Positions 38,358-47,617 of a DNA stretch of 64,000 bases are shown piece by piece. The stretch's first letter is position 1, and every line of letters starts with the position of its first letter. The position numbers and the translations under genes were made by a program. The notes beneath the pieces were generated by a model. That model was not told the DNA's origin. It made no database searches and saw only the letters and a list, made by a program, of their open reading frames with translations. The stretch is from Microvirga sesbaniae (GTDB lineage Bacteria > Pseudomonadota > Alphaproteobacteria > Rhizobiales > Beijerinckiaceae): assembly GCF_025460805.1 (NCBI RefSeq), contig NZ_JAMXFJ010000018.1, forward strand, positions 1 to 64,000. Direction: 5' to 3'.

Positions 38358-39365
38358 ATGGACGAGAGCAACGGCAATGCGATTTCACGGCGTGGGGTGA
38401 TGGGTGGCGCGGCGGTCGGCCTCGCCGCGGCGGCGGCCGGGCCGGCCGGCGCCCAGACCTCGGGCACCCCCGCGAGCCGCACCGCGGCCAAGGACGATCC
38501 GACGACGAAATACCCCAAGCCGCCGTTCCGCTCGCAGTCCCAGCCCTGGCCGGGCCTCGCCGGCAAGATGGATCCGCGGCCGGACCACGGCGAGACGAGC
38601 TACAAGGGTTCGGGCCGGCTCCAGGGCCGCAAGGCCCTGATCACGGGAGGCGACTCGGGGATGGGCCGGGCCGCCGCCATCGCGTACGCCCGGGAGGGCG
38701 CCGACGTGGCCATCAGCTACCACCCGGACGAGGAGCCGGATGCCCGCGAGGTGATCGACCTGATCCGGAAGGAGGGCCGGATCGCCGTGGCGCTCCCCGG
38801 GGACATCCGCGACGAAGCCCTCTGCGGCCGCATCGTGGCGGATGCCGTGCGGGAGCTCGGCGGGCTCGACATCCTGGTCAACAACGCCTCTCGCCAGCAG
38901 CAGCGGCAATCGCTTCTCGACATCACGTCCGAGGACTTCGACGCGACCATCAAGACCAACATCTACGCCATGTTCTGGCTCACGAAGGCCGCCCTGCCGC
39001 ACCTGACCCCGGGATCGGCGATCATCCAGACCACCTCCGAGCAGGCCTACGACCCGTCGGCGAACCTCGTCGATTACGCGATGACCAAGGCGGCCATGAT
39101 GAACTTCACCAAGTCGCTGGCGAAGCAGCTCGGTCCGAAGGGCATCCGGGTCAACGGCGTGGCGCCCGGGCCGATATGGACCCCGCTCCAGGTCAGCGGC
39201 GGCGCCACGCAGGAGAAGCTGCAGCAATTCGGCGGCGACACGCCCCTCGGCCGCCCGGGCCAGCCCGTCGAGCTGGCCTCGATCTACGTCCAGCTCGCGG
39301 CCGCGGATGCGAGCTATGCGACCGGACAGGTCTATGGAGCCGCCGGGGGCGGCGGCCAGCCCTAG
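38358..39365 (+). CDS. SDR-family oxidoreductase with Tat-type signal
   Basis: A 335-residue short-chain dehydrogenase of the YghA/YdaD type. The N-terminus carries a twin-arginine-like signal (ISRRGVMGG then a hydrophobic alanine stretch ending AGAQ), so it may be exported folded with its cofactor. The SDR core begins near residue 90: ALITGGDSGMGRAAA, NNAS, the serine in TTSEQAY and YAMTK with catalytic Tyr and Lys. GGAAGG sits before the ATG at 38358. The substrate is unknown. Confidence 0.88.
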   Translation: MDESNGNAISRRGVMGGAAVGLAAAAAGPAGAQTSGTPASRTAAKDDPTTKYPKPPFRSQSQPWPGLAGKMDPRPDHGETSYKGSGRLQGRKALITGGDSGMGRAAAIAYAREGADVAISYHPDEEPDAREVIDLIRKEGRIAVALPGDIRDEALCGRIVADAVRELGGLDILVNNASRQQQRQSLLDITSEDFDATIKTNIYAMFWLTKAALPHLTPGSAIIQTTSEQAYDPSANLVDYAMTKAAMMNFTKSLAKQLGPKGIRVNGVAPGPIWTPLQVSGGATQEKLQQFGGDTPLGRPGQPVELASIYVQLAAADASYATGQVYGAAGGGGQP

Positions 39366-39429
39366 ATCCCGCCTCTCGCCGCGTCCCGGCTCCGCGTGGC
39401 CCGGGGCGCGGCCCATCATCGCCGCGGAA

Positions 39430-40422
39430 TCAGACGGACTTTGCCGTCTCGGGCGCGGCAGGCGCCTTCCCGCTGCTGGCGAAGCGGCGGGCCAGGACCG
39501 CGCAGGCCATGAGCTGGATCTGGTGGAAGATCATGAGCGGAAGCACGATGGAGCCGACATCCTGGCCGGCGAAGATCACGTTGGCCATCGGGGCGCCCGA
39601 CGCCAGGCTCTTCTTGGACCCGCAGAACGTGATGGTGATCCGGTCCGCCCGGTTGAAGCCGAACCAGCCGCTGACATAGAACGTGAAGCACAGCACGACG
39701 ACGAGCAGCACGATGTCGATCACCACGACGGCCACGAGATCCTGGGCCGAGAGCTTGTGCCAGAGCCCCTCGATGACGGCCTCGCTGAAGGCCCCGTAGA
39801 CGACCATCAGGATCGAGCCCCGGTCGACGATCTGCGTCAGCTTCTTGTGCCGGCCGAGCCATCGCCCGAGATAGGGCTGAAGCACCTGACCGAGAATGAA
39901 GGGGGCGAGCAGCTGCAGCAGGATGCCTTCGAGCGCCCCGAGGGAGAAGCCCCCGCTCCCCTGGGTATGGAACAAGAGCCCCACGAGCAGCGGGGTCAGG
40001 AACATGCCCAGGATGTTCGACGCGGAGGCCGAGCAGATCGCCGCTGGGACATTGCCCTCGGCGATCGACGTGAAGGCGATCGACGACTGGACGGTCGACG
40101 GGAGAACGCACAGGAACAGGATGCCCGTCGCCAGCGCCGGCGTCATCAGGTCCGGCACGGCCAGGACGATGAGGCCGAGAATCGGGAAGACCACGAAGGT
40201 GGTGACCAGCACGAACAGATGCAGACGCCAGTGGATCATGCCGGCGATCACCACGTCGCGCGACAGCCTGGCGCCATGGAGGAAGAACAGCAGGGCGATC
40301 GCGAGATTGGTCGCGACGGAGAACACCTCGGCCGGCGCGCCGCCGATCGGAAGGATCGACGCGATCACGACCATGCCGAAGATCGCGATCGTGTACCATT
40401 CCCGTGAGATGAGAGAAGCCAT
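39430..40422 (-). CDS. Bile acid:sodium symporter-family (SBF) transporter
   Basis: A 330-residue inner-membrane protein with about ten hydrophobic helices, of the SBF-like/P7 group (LLFFLHGARLSRDVV, LPSTVQSSIAFTSIAEGN, FCGSKKSLASGAPM). The crossing region with NVPAAICSASASN fits the conserved core. Such proteins import organic anions with sodium; the ligand is not known. The ATG at 40422 starts the first membrane helix. A 50-base palindromic repeat lies just upstream of it. Confidence 0.88.
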   Translation of the reverse strand: MASLISREWYTIAIFGMVVIASILPIGGAPAEVFSVATNLAIALLFFLHGARLSRDVVIAGMIHWRLHLFVLVTTFVVFPILGLIVLAVPDLMTPALATGILFLCVLPSTVQSSIAFTSIAEGNVPAAICSASASNILGMFLTPLLVGLLFHTQGSGGFSLGALEGILLQLLAPFILGQVLQPYLGRWLGRHKKLTQIVDRGSILMVVYGAFSEAVIEGLWHKLSAQDLVAVVVIDIVLLVVVLCFTFYVSGWFGFNRADRITITFCGSKKSLASGAPMANVIFAGQDVGSIVLPLMIFHQIQLMACAVLARRFASSGKAPAAPETAKSV

Positions 40423-40468
40423 GGGGACCTTCAAAATGGTTGGCGTCTCGGACGACGCATGACCGGGC

Positions 40469-40520
40469 CTAGAGCATCGGACCTGAAAAATGGACCCACT
40501 TTTCAGGTCCGATGCGCTAG
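40469..40520. repeat. R2 repeat, near-perfect palindrome
   Basis: CTAGAGCATCGGACCTGAAA and TTTCAGGTCCGATGCGCTAG are almost exact inverted arms around ATGGACCCACT. This is the clearest copy of the family in the window. Confidence 0.92.
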
Positions 40521-40584
40521 GTCTAACGCTCCAGGCGGTCGTTCTCCTTCGGCGGCTGGGCCGGAATATGCCCTGAAACGCGAA

Positions 40585-40603
40585 CGCCCGCCGAGGGCGG
40601 GCG
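40585..40603 (-). terminator. Hairpin downstream of the DUF1127 gene
   Basis: The 8-base stem CGCCCGCC/GGCGGGCG with a 3-base loop lies about 30 bases past the DUF1127 stop. On the minus strand a moderately T-rich stretch follows (TTCGCGTTTC), so it is a plausible but not ideal terminator. Confidence 0.6.
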
Positions 40604-40631
40604 CGAGCGTCAGGATCCGGCGCAGCCCGGC

Positions 40632-40787
40632 TTACGCGAAGGCCGCCGCCCGGGCGATCCGGGAAATGTCGTAGCGGGCGATGCCCAGATCGGACAGGTC
40701 CCGGTCGGAAAGCTGCGACAGCTCGCGGACCGTCTTGCGGTACGCATGATATTTGCGAATCTTCGCAAGAATGTAGGAAACGAACAT
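40632..40787 (-). CDS. Small DUF1127 protein
   Basis: A 51-residue protein. Its core reads RKTVRELSQLSDRDLSDLGI, the hallmark of DUF1127, followed by ARYDISRIARAAAFA. GGGGG lies seven bases upstream of the ATG. DUF1127 proteins are arginine-rich small proteins abundant in Rhizobiales; some affect small-RNA turnover or phosphate metabolism, but no role can be assigned to this one. It is a single gene with a strong hairpin in its leader (40806-40824) and one after it. Confidence 0.9.
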   Translation of the reverse strand: MFVSYILAKIRKYHAYRKTVRELSQLSDRDLSDLGIARYDISRIARAAAFA

Positions 40788-40805
40788 CAAAACCCCCATC
40801 AGTGG

Positions 40806-40824
40806 ACCGGCCCTTGCGGCCGGT
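40806..40824. promoter_or_regulatory. Hairpin in the leader of the DUF1127 gene
   Basis: ACCGGCC-CTTGC-GGCCGGT is a 7-base perfect stem, 19 bases upstream of the DUF1127 ATG on the minus strand. Read on the plus strand it is followed by TGTCTTTGCT. It may regulate translation or stop incoming transcripts. Confidence 0.5.
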
Positions 40825-41015
40825 TGTCTTTGCTCTTGCAGCGATGCGCATATAAGGGTGCCGGCCAGACCTGAGGAGCCATAAGAACTCGCGCCCGTTA
40901 TGCCTCAGCAGCATAACGAGGCCTCGATCGCGCCCCGCCCCTGCAACGGACGGGCTTTGCTCCATGGCCGATTCCGTTAAGCTTCGGCCGGCGCATCCAG
41001 CAGGATCACAGGCCT

Positions 41016-41633
41016 ATGAACGAAACGGATCACCTGGGCGATGAGGCGCGCCGGCGCCTCGGCTTCCTGTCTCAGGGAGACACGGCCGCCCTTTCCCGGC
41101 GCGGCATCCTGGTGCCGGATCCAGGCTCGGTGCTGATCTCGGGCGACGTGCGGCTCGAAGACGATGTCGTCCTCTGGCCCAACGTCGTTCTGCAGATCGC
41201 GGACGGCGGGACCGTCGCAGTCGCCCGGGGAACGCAGTTGTTTCCGGGCACCCGGATCGTCGCCGCGGGGGGATGGGTCGGGATCGGCGCCGACGCCGAG
41301 ATCGGCGAGGAAGGCGGCTTCACCCTCAAGGCCGCGGCAGGCGACACCATCGCGGTCGGAGACGGCGCCCGCCTCCTCGGGGGAGGATCGCTCACCCGGT
41401 CGAACCGGATCGGCCGCGGGGCCCAGATCCTCGGCCCGATCCGGTGCCAGACCTGCACCCTGCGCGACGGCGGGACCCATCGCGATCCCGAGCCTGACGA
41501 GCGCGGCGGTGTTCTGAAGGGGTTCGGCGTGGCCCGAGGGATCGAGGTACCGCAGGGCCATGTGATCCAGGCCTTCGGCCTGTTCGCCGATGCCGTCATG
41601 CGGCGCCAGTCGTATTTCCATCCCAAGGGCTAG
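41016..41633 (+). CDS. Predicted left-handed beta-helix protein of unknown function
   Basis: A 205-residue protein. From residue 38 to about 150 it shows hydrophobic hexapeptide-like periodicity (SVLISGDVRLEDDVVLWPNV, ARGTQLFPGTRIVAAGGWVG, IGADAEIG, RIGRGAQILGP), which suggests a left-handed beta-helix like that in acyltransferases or GlmU. No acyltransferase catalytic histidine is evident, so it may only be a structural or binding relative. There is no signal peptide. Its stop codon TAG is part of a palindromic repeat. I do not recognise the family. Confidence 0.65.
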   Translation: MNETDHLGDEARRRLGFLSQGDTAALSRRGILVPDPGSVLISGDVRLEDDVVLWPNVVLQIADGGTVAVARGTQLFPGTRIVAAGGWVGIGADAEIGEEGGFTLKAAAGDTIAVGDGARLLGGGSLTRSNRIGRGAQILGPIRCQTCTLRDGGTHRDPEPDERGGVLKGFGVARGIEVPQGHVIQAFGLFADAVMRRQSYFHPKG

Positions 41634-41788
41634 AGCCTCGGACCCAAAAGTGGACACCACTTTTGGGATTTATCCGAGGCTCATTCTCTTGACCGGCGCA
41701 TCGGATGAGACGGACCCAGCGGGCCGCGCAAGCGAAAACCGGGTCCGCTTTTCGCTGACGCGGCCCTTCGGGTCCGTCCGATGCGCTA
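41630..41788. repeat. R2 repeats, two adjacent copies, including the stop codon of the beta-helix gene
   Basis: The first copy (41630-41682) starts CTAGAGCCTCGGACCC, whose TAG is the stop of the upstream gene. It ends with ATCCGAGGCTC. The second (41696-41788) starts GCGCATCGGATGAG and ends GTCCGTCCGATGCGCTA. The rest of the gap to 41982 shows no gene. Confidence 0.85.
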
Positions 41789-41982
41789 AGAGCGCCGACA
41801 GGGCTGAGCCCGGCTCAGGACGCCCCGGTCCGACCAATTGGCCGGGCCGTTCTCGCCCCGGCCCGCATGGGAGCTGAAATCGGGCTGGCCTTGGGGAGCC
41901 CGCACCCGACGCAGGTGCGGACCCGGATTCGTTGCAGCATGAAGACCGCCTTAAGGGACGCGGCGGCGCCTCACTCGCCGGG

Positions 41983-42396
41983 TCACTCCCCTGGCGTCCA
42001 CGGCACGTAATCGCCGGTGGCGGCGGGACGCTGTCCGGCCGACAGGCTGGAGCCCTGCGGACGATAGGCCTGGGCCGTGCCGGTCATGTTGGGCACGTAG
42101 GACCTCTCCCAGGGATGAGCCCTGTAGGTTTCCTCGCTCGGGGGCACGTCGCCGTTGTGGCACAGCCAGGCGCGCCAGCCGGGCGGCACCTTCGAGGCAT
42201 CGGCATCGCCGTTATAGACCACCCAGCGGCGCTCGGCGCCCACGTTCGAATCGATGGCCTGGGCCTGGACATACCGGTAGTAGCGGTTGCCGAACTCGTC
42301 CTCGCCCACGAACTGCCCCTTGCGCCAGGTGAAATACCGGGTGCCCAGGGTCTGTCCGTTCCACCAGGTGAAGAACTGAGTCCAAAACTGTTTCAT
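41983..42396 (-). CDS. NADH:ubiquinone oxidoreductase subunit NDUFA12 family
   Basis: A 137-residue homologue of the mitochondrial complex I accessory subunit NDUFA12 (B17.2). Signatures are GTRYFTWRKGQFVGEDEFGN, RRWVVYNGDADASKVPP and WRAWLCHNGDVPPSE. Alphaproteobacterial complex I contains this supernumerary subunit, where it stabilises the peripheral arm. The gene stands alone, away from any nuo genes in this window. The C-terminus is longer and low in complexity. Confidence 0.93.
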   Translation of the reverse strand: MKQFWTQFFTWWNGQTLGTRYFTWRKGQFVGEDEFGNRYYRYVQAQAIDSNVGAERRWVVYNGDADASKVPPGWRAWLCHNGDVPPSEETYRAHPWERSYVPNMTGTAQAYRPQGSSLSAGQRPAATGDYVPWTPGE

Positions 42397-42734
42397 CGCT
42401 GCCGCCGAGAGGGGTTCGTCAATTCGCGCGGAATATGGCGACAGCGCACAGGGAAGTCCAGCCTTTCCGACTCGCGAAAAGCGAGACTGATTCTCGGGTG
42501 TGCACCTGTCGCGCGGCCCTGCGGGACATTTCCCGCATTTGCGCCATTCCGGCGCTTTCGTGGCGGACCTGGCCCCCCGCCCCGGCCCGGCGCCGATTGA
42601 TGCGCCGGCACAACATCTCGGCCCTTTCGAAACCGGCTCGGAGCCGGCGAAGCTTGGCCGGGGAAAATTCGCGGAACGGATTCTCAGAGGAGTCTCTGTG
42701 GCTTAGCTAGTTTTCCACATTCTTAACACTCTCC

Positions 42735-42750
42735 ACACTATATATAGTTG
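42735..42750. promoter_or_regulatory. NrdR box upstream of nrdJ
   Basis: ACACTATATATAGTTG agrees with the 16-base NrdR consensus (ACACWATATATWGTGT) at all but the last two positions. NrdR represses ribonucleotide reductase genes when dATP is high. NrdR sites usually come in pairs about 31 bases apart; I see no convincing second one. Confidence 0.8.
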
Positions 42751-43060
42751 GAACCGTGAGCCGCGACACAAGTTCTTGACGTAAGGCTCGCAACACGACT
42801 AGCTTGCCGGGGTACCGACCAGAGACCGGTGACCGACCCGAAAAGGCCGGTTGAAACTCCCAGAGTGAGCGTCAGAGCCCCGTGGCAACCGCGTTGCCGC
42901 GTGACCTGTGGCGCCCGAGGGAGGCCGTAACTCAGGCGTGTTGCGTGTGGCGATCCGGAAAGAACGGATCGTTGGGGCGTCGAACAACAATTGTGGGCTG
43001 ATGAGCTGCGGGGCAAATCGCGGCCATGGGGACGTTTTGTCCCCGGAACTTAGGAACCTG
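42751..43060 (+). promoter_or_regulatory. Hairpin-rich leader of nrdJ
   Basis: About 310 bases between the NrdR box and the nrdJ start. Three strong hairpins are visible: CGTGGCAA-CCGCG-TTGCCGCG (42881-42901), CGATCCG-GAAAGAA-CGGATCG (42951-42971) and GGGGAC-GTTTT-GTCCCC (43028-43044), the last just before the ribosome site. I find no B12 box, so a classical cobalamin riboswitch is not supported. A regulatory RNA is an inference. Confidence 0.5.
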
Positions 43061-43063
43061 ATG

Positions 43064-46000
43064 ATGCGGATCGAGCGGCGTTATACGAAAACCGGCCAGT
43101 CGCCTTATTCCTCCCTCGCCTTCCGGCTCGCCACGAGCGAGATCCGCAATCCGGACGGCTCGATCGTCTTCAAGCTCGAGAACATCGAGGTGCCGGAGAC
43201 CTGGAGCCAGGTGGCGTCCGACGTGCTGGCCCAGAAGTATTTCCGCAAGGCCGGCGTCCCGGCCCGGCTCAGACGAGTCGAGGAGAACGACGTCCCGTCC
43301 TGGCTCTGGCGCTCCGTGCCCGACGAGGCGGCGCTTGGCCAGCTCCCCGAGGACCAGCGCTTCGGCTCCGAGATTTCCTCCAAGCAGGTCTTCGACCGGC
43401 TCGCCGGCTGCTGGACCTATTGGGGCTGGAAGGGCGGCTACTTCTCGTCGGAAGAGGACGCCCAGGCGTTCTACGACGAGCTGCGCTTCATGCTCGCCAA
43501 CCAGATGGTGGCGCCGAACTCGCCGCAATGGTTCAACACCGGCCTGCACTGGGCCTACGGCATCGACGGTCCCGGCCAGGGCCACTTCTACGTGGACTAC
43601 AAGACCGGCAAGCTGACCAAGTCGAAATCCGCCTACGAGCACCCGCAGCCGCATGCCTGCTTCATCCAGGGCGTCGAGGACGACCTGGTGAACGAGGGCG
43701 GCATCATGGACCTGTGGGTCCGCGAGGCGCGCCTGTTCAAGTACGGCTCCGGCACCGGCTCCAACTTCTCCAAGCTGCGCGGCGAGGGTGAAAAACTCTC
43801 CGGCGGCGGCCGCTCGTCCGGCCTCATGAGCTTCCTCAAGATCGGCGACCGCGCCGCCGGCGCCATCAAGTCGGGCGGCACCACCCGCCGCGCCGCCAAG
43901 ATGGTGGTGGTCGACGTCGACCATCCGGACATCGAATCCTACATCGACTGGAAGGTGAAGGAGGAGCAGAAGGTCGCCGCCCTCGTGACCGGCTCCAAGC
44001 TCGGCAACAAGCACCTCAAGGCCATCATGAAGGCCTGCGTGAACTGCGAGGCCGAGGGCGACGCCTGCTTCGATCCGGAGAAGAACCCGGCCCTCAAGAA
44101 GGAGATCAAGCTCGCCCGCCGGGTCATGATCCCGGACAACTACATCAAGCGCGTGATCCAGTTCGCCCGCCAGGGCTACACGGACATCGACTTCCCGATC
44201 TACGACACGGATTGGGATTCCGACGCCTACCTGACCGTCTCGGGCCAGAACTCCAACAACTCCGTGTCGCTCACCGACGACTTCCTGCGCGCCGTGGAGA
44301 ACGATGCGGACTGGCACCTCACCGCCCGCAAGGACGGCAAGGTGGTGAAGACCCTCAAGGCCCGCGACCTCTGGGAGCAGATCGGCCACGCCGCCTGGGC
44401 GTCCGCCGATCCGGGCCTGCACTTCAACACCACAATGAACGACTGGCACACCAGCCCGGCCGGCGGCCGCATCCGCGCCTCGAACCCGTGCTCGGAATAC
44501 ATGTTCCTGGACGACACGGCGTGCAACCTGGCCTCCGCCAACCTGCTGCAGTTCTTCGACCGCCAGAACCACAAGATCGACGCCGAGTCGTTCGAGCATG
44601 CCTGCCGCCTGTGGACGATCGTGCTCGAGATCTCGGTCATGATGGCGCAGTTCCCGTCGAAGGAGATTGCGCAGCTCTCCTACGAGTACCGCACGCTGGG
44701 CCTCGGCTTCGCCAATATCGGCGGCCTGCTCATGACCATGGGCCTTCCCTATGACTCCGACGCCGGCCGCGCGCTCGGCGGCGCGCTGACCGCGATCATG
44801 ACCGGCGTGTCCTACGCGACCTCCGCCGAGATGGCGGGCGAGCTCGGGCCGTTCCCGAACTACAAGGCCAACGCGAAGCACATGCTGCGCGTGATCCGCA
44901 ACCACCGCCGCGCCGCGCACGGCGAAGCCGCGGGCTACGAGGGCCTCGCGGTCGACCCGGTGCCGCTCGATCACGCCTCCTGCCCGGACCAGGATCTCGT
45001 CGCCCACGCGAAATCCGCCTGGGACAAGGCCCTGCAACTCGGCGAGAAGAACGGCTATCGCAACGCGCAGGCCACCGTGATCGCGCCCACCGGCACGATC
45101 GGCCTCGTGATGGATTGCGACACCACCGGCATCGAGCCAGACTTCGCCTTGGTGAAGTTCAAGAAGCTCGCCGGCGGCGGCTACTTCAAGATCATCAATC
45201 GGGCGGTGCCCGATGCCTTGAGAGCTTTGGGGTATCGCGAGTCGGAGATCGCCGAGATCGAGGCCTATGCGGTCGGCCACGGGTCGATGAAGCAGGCACC
45301 CGCCATCAACCCGGGCTCCCTGCGCGCCAAGGGCTTCACGGATGAGAAGATCGACGCGGTGGAGAAGGGCCTGAAGAGCGCCTTCGACATCAAGTTCGTG
45401 TTCAACCGCTGGACCCTGGGCGAGGACTTCCTGACCGGCACGCTCAAGGTGCCGGCGGACAGGCTCAACGACCCGTCGTTCGACCTCTTGTCCTTCCTCG
45501 GCTTCTCGAAGGCCGACATCGAGGCCGCGAACATCCACATCTGCGGGGCGATGACCCTCGAGGGAGCACCCTTCCTCAAAGTCGAGCACTACGCGGTGTT
45601 CGACTGCGCCAATCCATGCGGCAAGATCGGCAAGCGCTATCTGTCGGTGGAGAGCCACATCCGCATGATGGCGGCTGCCCAGCCCTTCATCTCGGGGGCG
45701 ATCTCCAAGACGATCAACATGCCCAACGACGCCACCGTCGAGGACTGCAAGAACGCCTACATGCTGTCCTGGAAGCTGGCCCTGAAGGCGAACGCCCTCT
45801 ACCGCGACGGCTCCAAGCTGTCGCAGCCGCTGAACTCCGCCCTCATCGCCGATGAGGACGAGGACGCGGAGGATGCGGCGGAAGCCGTCGCCGCGATGCC
45901 GGCCGCCGCGAAGGCCGCGCATGTGTCCGAAAAGATCGTCGAGAAGGTGATCGAGCGCGTGGTCGCCATCCGCGACCGCGAGAAGATGCCCGACCGCCGC

Positions 46001-46765
46001 AAGGGCTACACCCAGAAGGCCGTCGTCGGCGGCCACAAGGTGTACCTGCGCACCGGCGAGTACGACGACGGACGCCTGGGCGAGATCTTCATCGACATGC
46101 ACAAGGAAGGCGCCGCCTTCCGGGCCATGATGAACAACTTCGCCATCGCGATCTCGCTCGGCCTGCAATACGGCGTGCCGCTGGAGGAATACGTGGAGGC
46201 CTTCACCTTCACGCGCTTCGAGCCGGCGGGCTTCGTCCAGGGCAACGAGCGCATCAAGTCGGCGACGTCGATCCTCGACTACGTGTTCCGCGAGCTCGCG
46301 GTCTCGTATCTCGCCCGCAACGACCTCGCCCACGTCGACCCGTCGGAGGCCGGCCCCACCACCATCGGGTCGGGCGAAGCCCAGTCCAAGGCCCCGGAGC
46401 CGGCGCCCGCCACGGCGGTCGTCTCCCGCGGCTTCACCCGCGGCTCCGTCGACCGCCTCATGCTCATCCCGGGCGGGGCCGGCAGCGCCGGAAGCGCGAC
46501 GCAGCGCTCGCCCGGTCTGACGGTCGGCGCGAATGCCCTCAAGGGCGAACTCGCCCCGGCCGGCGCCCCGGTGGAGGAGACGGTCGGAGAAGCCGAGATG
46601 GCCAAACTCGCCTTCGCGGCCCCGTCCGTCGCCGACCGGCGCGCCGAGGCCAAGATGAAGGGCTATGTCGGCGAATCCTGCCCTGAATGTGCGAACTTCA
46701 CGCTGGTCCGGAACGGGACGTGCCTGAAGTGCGATACGTGCGGCAGCACGACCGGGTGCTCGTAA
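43064..46765 (+). CDS. nrdJ: Vitamin B12-dependent (class II) ribonucleotide reductase
   Basis: A 1233-residue enzyme that reduces ribonucleotides to deoxyribonucleotides with adenosylcobalamin, independent of oxygen. Active-site elements include SNPCSEYMFLDDTACNLASA with the catalytic Cys and Glu, and PHACFIQGVEDD. A TSCPD-type domain follows at about 990-1090. The C-terminus ends with a zinc-ribbon-like CPECANFTL...CLKCDTCGSTTGC, which carries redox cysteines. AGGA precedes the tandem ATGs at 43061 and 43064; either may be used. Likely repressed by NrdR. Confidence 0.95.
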   Translation: MRIERRYTKTGQSPYSSLAFRLATSEIRNPDGSIVFKLENIEVPETWSQVASDVLAQKYFRKAGVPARLRRVEENDVPSWLWRSVPDEAALGQLPEDQRFGSEISSKQVFDRLAGCWTYWGWKGGYFSSEEDAQAFYDELRFMLANQMVAPNSPQWFNTGLHWAYGIDGPGQGHFYVDYKTGKLTKSKSAYEHPQPHACFIQGVEDDLVNEGGIMDLWVREARLFKYGSGTGSNFSKLRGEGEKLSGGGRSSGLMSFLKIGDRAAGAIKSGGTTRRAAKMVVVDVDHPDIESYIDWKVKEEQKVAALVTGSKLGNKHLKAIMKACVNCEAEGDACFDPEKNPALKKEIKLARRVMIPDNYIKRVIQFARQGYTDIDFPIYDTDWDSDAYLTVSGQNSNNSVSLTDDFLRAVENDADWHLTARKDGKVVKTLKARDLWEQIGHAAWASADPGLHFNTTMNDWHTSPAGGRIRASNPCSEYMFLDDTACNLASANLLQFFDRQNHKIDAESFEHACRLWTIVLEISVMMAQFPSKEIAQLSYEYRTLGLGFANIGGLLMTMGLPYDSDAGRALGGALTAIMTGVSYATSAEMAGELGPFPNYKANAKHMLRVIRNHRRAAHGEAAGYEGLAVDPVPLDHASCPDQDLVAHAKSAWDKALQLGEKNGYRNAQATVIAPTGTIGLVMDCDTTGIEPDFALVKFKKLAGGGYFKIINRAVPDALRALGYRESEIAEIEAYAVGHGSMKQAPAINPGSLRAKGFTDEKIDAVEKGLKSAFDIKFVFNRWTLGEDFLTGTLKVPADRLNDPSFDLLSFLGFSKADIEAANIHICGAMTLEGAPFLKVEHYAVFDCANPCGKIGKRYLSVESHIRMMAAAQPFISGAISKTINMPNDATVEDCKNAYMLSWKLALKANALYRDGSKLSQPLNSALIADEDEDAEDAAEAVAAMPAAAKAAHVSEKIVEKVIERVVAIRDREKMPDRRKGYTQKAVVGGHKVYLRTGEYDDGRLGEIFIDMHKEGAAFRAMMNNFAIAISLGLQYGVPLEEYVEAFTFTRFEPAGFVQGNERIKSATSILDYVFRELAVSYLARNDLAHVDPSEAGPTTIGSGEAQSKAPEPAPATAVVSRGFTRGSVDRLMLIPGGAGSAGSATQRSPGLTVGANALKGELAPAGAPVEETVGEAEMAKLAFAAPSVADRRAEAKMKGYVGESCPECANFTLVRNGTCLKCDTCGSTTGCS

Positions 46766-47617
46766 GATCATTTTACCTTCGGACAATCGAGATCACCGGC
46801 ACAAGGCCGGTGATGACGTGGAGAAGGTGGTCAGGGCCGGTGACAACACCCTCCCACGATCACTCCTCCGTCATGGCTGGCCTTGTGCCGCCCTTCCTGC
46901 CACCCTCCCCACGTCATGGCCGGGCTTGTCCCGGCCATCCCGATCGGAAAGGCGCCGCGCTCCCAACAATCGGGATCACCGGCACAAGGCCGGTGATGAC
47001 GTGGAGGGTGGTGTGAGGCGGTGCGAACACCCTCCCACGACATGGCCGGGCCTGTCCCGGCCATCCCGATCCGAGAAGCGCCATGCCTCACAGAAGCGGA
47101 ATCACCGGGACAAGCCAGCTGATGACGAGACGGGCCACCGTCGGAGCGGCGTCGCCCTGCCCCGTCATCGCCGGCCCGCCGCGGGCCGGCCGCCCACTCC
47201 CGCCGCTCCGCCCGGTTCCGGCCCGGGTGTCCCAAGATGTTCATTCCCTGTCCTGATCGATCAAGCAGACGCGCGGGCCGTGCCTATCCTGGACTGCAAC
47301 GGGGCGGGCTCACTCGGGCGCGCGCGGCGGACCGGACCGGCGACGGGCTGACCTGCGGACGCGCGCTCGACGCGGCGCGTCGCGCCCAGGGTCGCGAGAG
47401 CATCGGACGTGAAGATTGGACCCACTGTTCACGTCCGATGCTCCGGCCTCCTTGACGAGCGCATCGCGCGGGTCCCAGTTCGCCGCCGATCCGGACCGGT
47501 GGCGGCGACGGGCGGGGCGACACGGGCGACCGAGTTCAGGAAGCAACAGGCCATGATTCAGAGGATTGTCCGTCGGCCGGCCCGACCCGTGCCCGCTCCG
47601 GAGCCGGGAGGGACGCG
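46766..47617. repeat. Cluster of R1 repeats (full and half copies) in an 850-base gap
   Basis: After nrdJ there is no credible gene until 47618. The gap is filled by R1 units: half copies at about 46786-46821, 46868-46898 and 47161-47195, full copies at 46911-47004 and 47038-47128. Arms such as GTCATGGCCGGGCTTGTCCC and CACCGGCACAAGGCCGGTGA alternate. One R2 copy lies further on (47396-47444). This is the densest repeat array in the window. Confidence 0.85.
47396..47444. repeat. R2 repeat upstream of the AI-2E transporter gene
   Basis: GAGAGCATCGGACGTGAAG and the mirrored TTCACGTCCGATGCTCC flank ATTGGACCCACTG. Confidence 0.8.

Noticed and set aside
42751..43060. Cobalamin riboswitch upstream of the B12-dependent reductase
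   Set aside because: No B12 box or matching core was found; the reductase uses the cofactor rather than making it, so such a switch is not required. Kept only as an unassigned structured leader.
42932..46786. A long open frame on the minus strand opposite nrdJ
   Set aside because: The product has no domain, while the plus strand encodes a complete class II reductase.
46766..47617. CRISPR array suggested by repeated units after nrdJ
   Set aside because: The units are long inverted palindromes of unequal spacing, not short direct repeats with unique spacers, and no cas genes are present.
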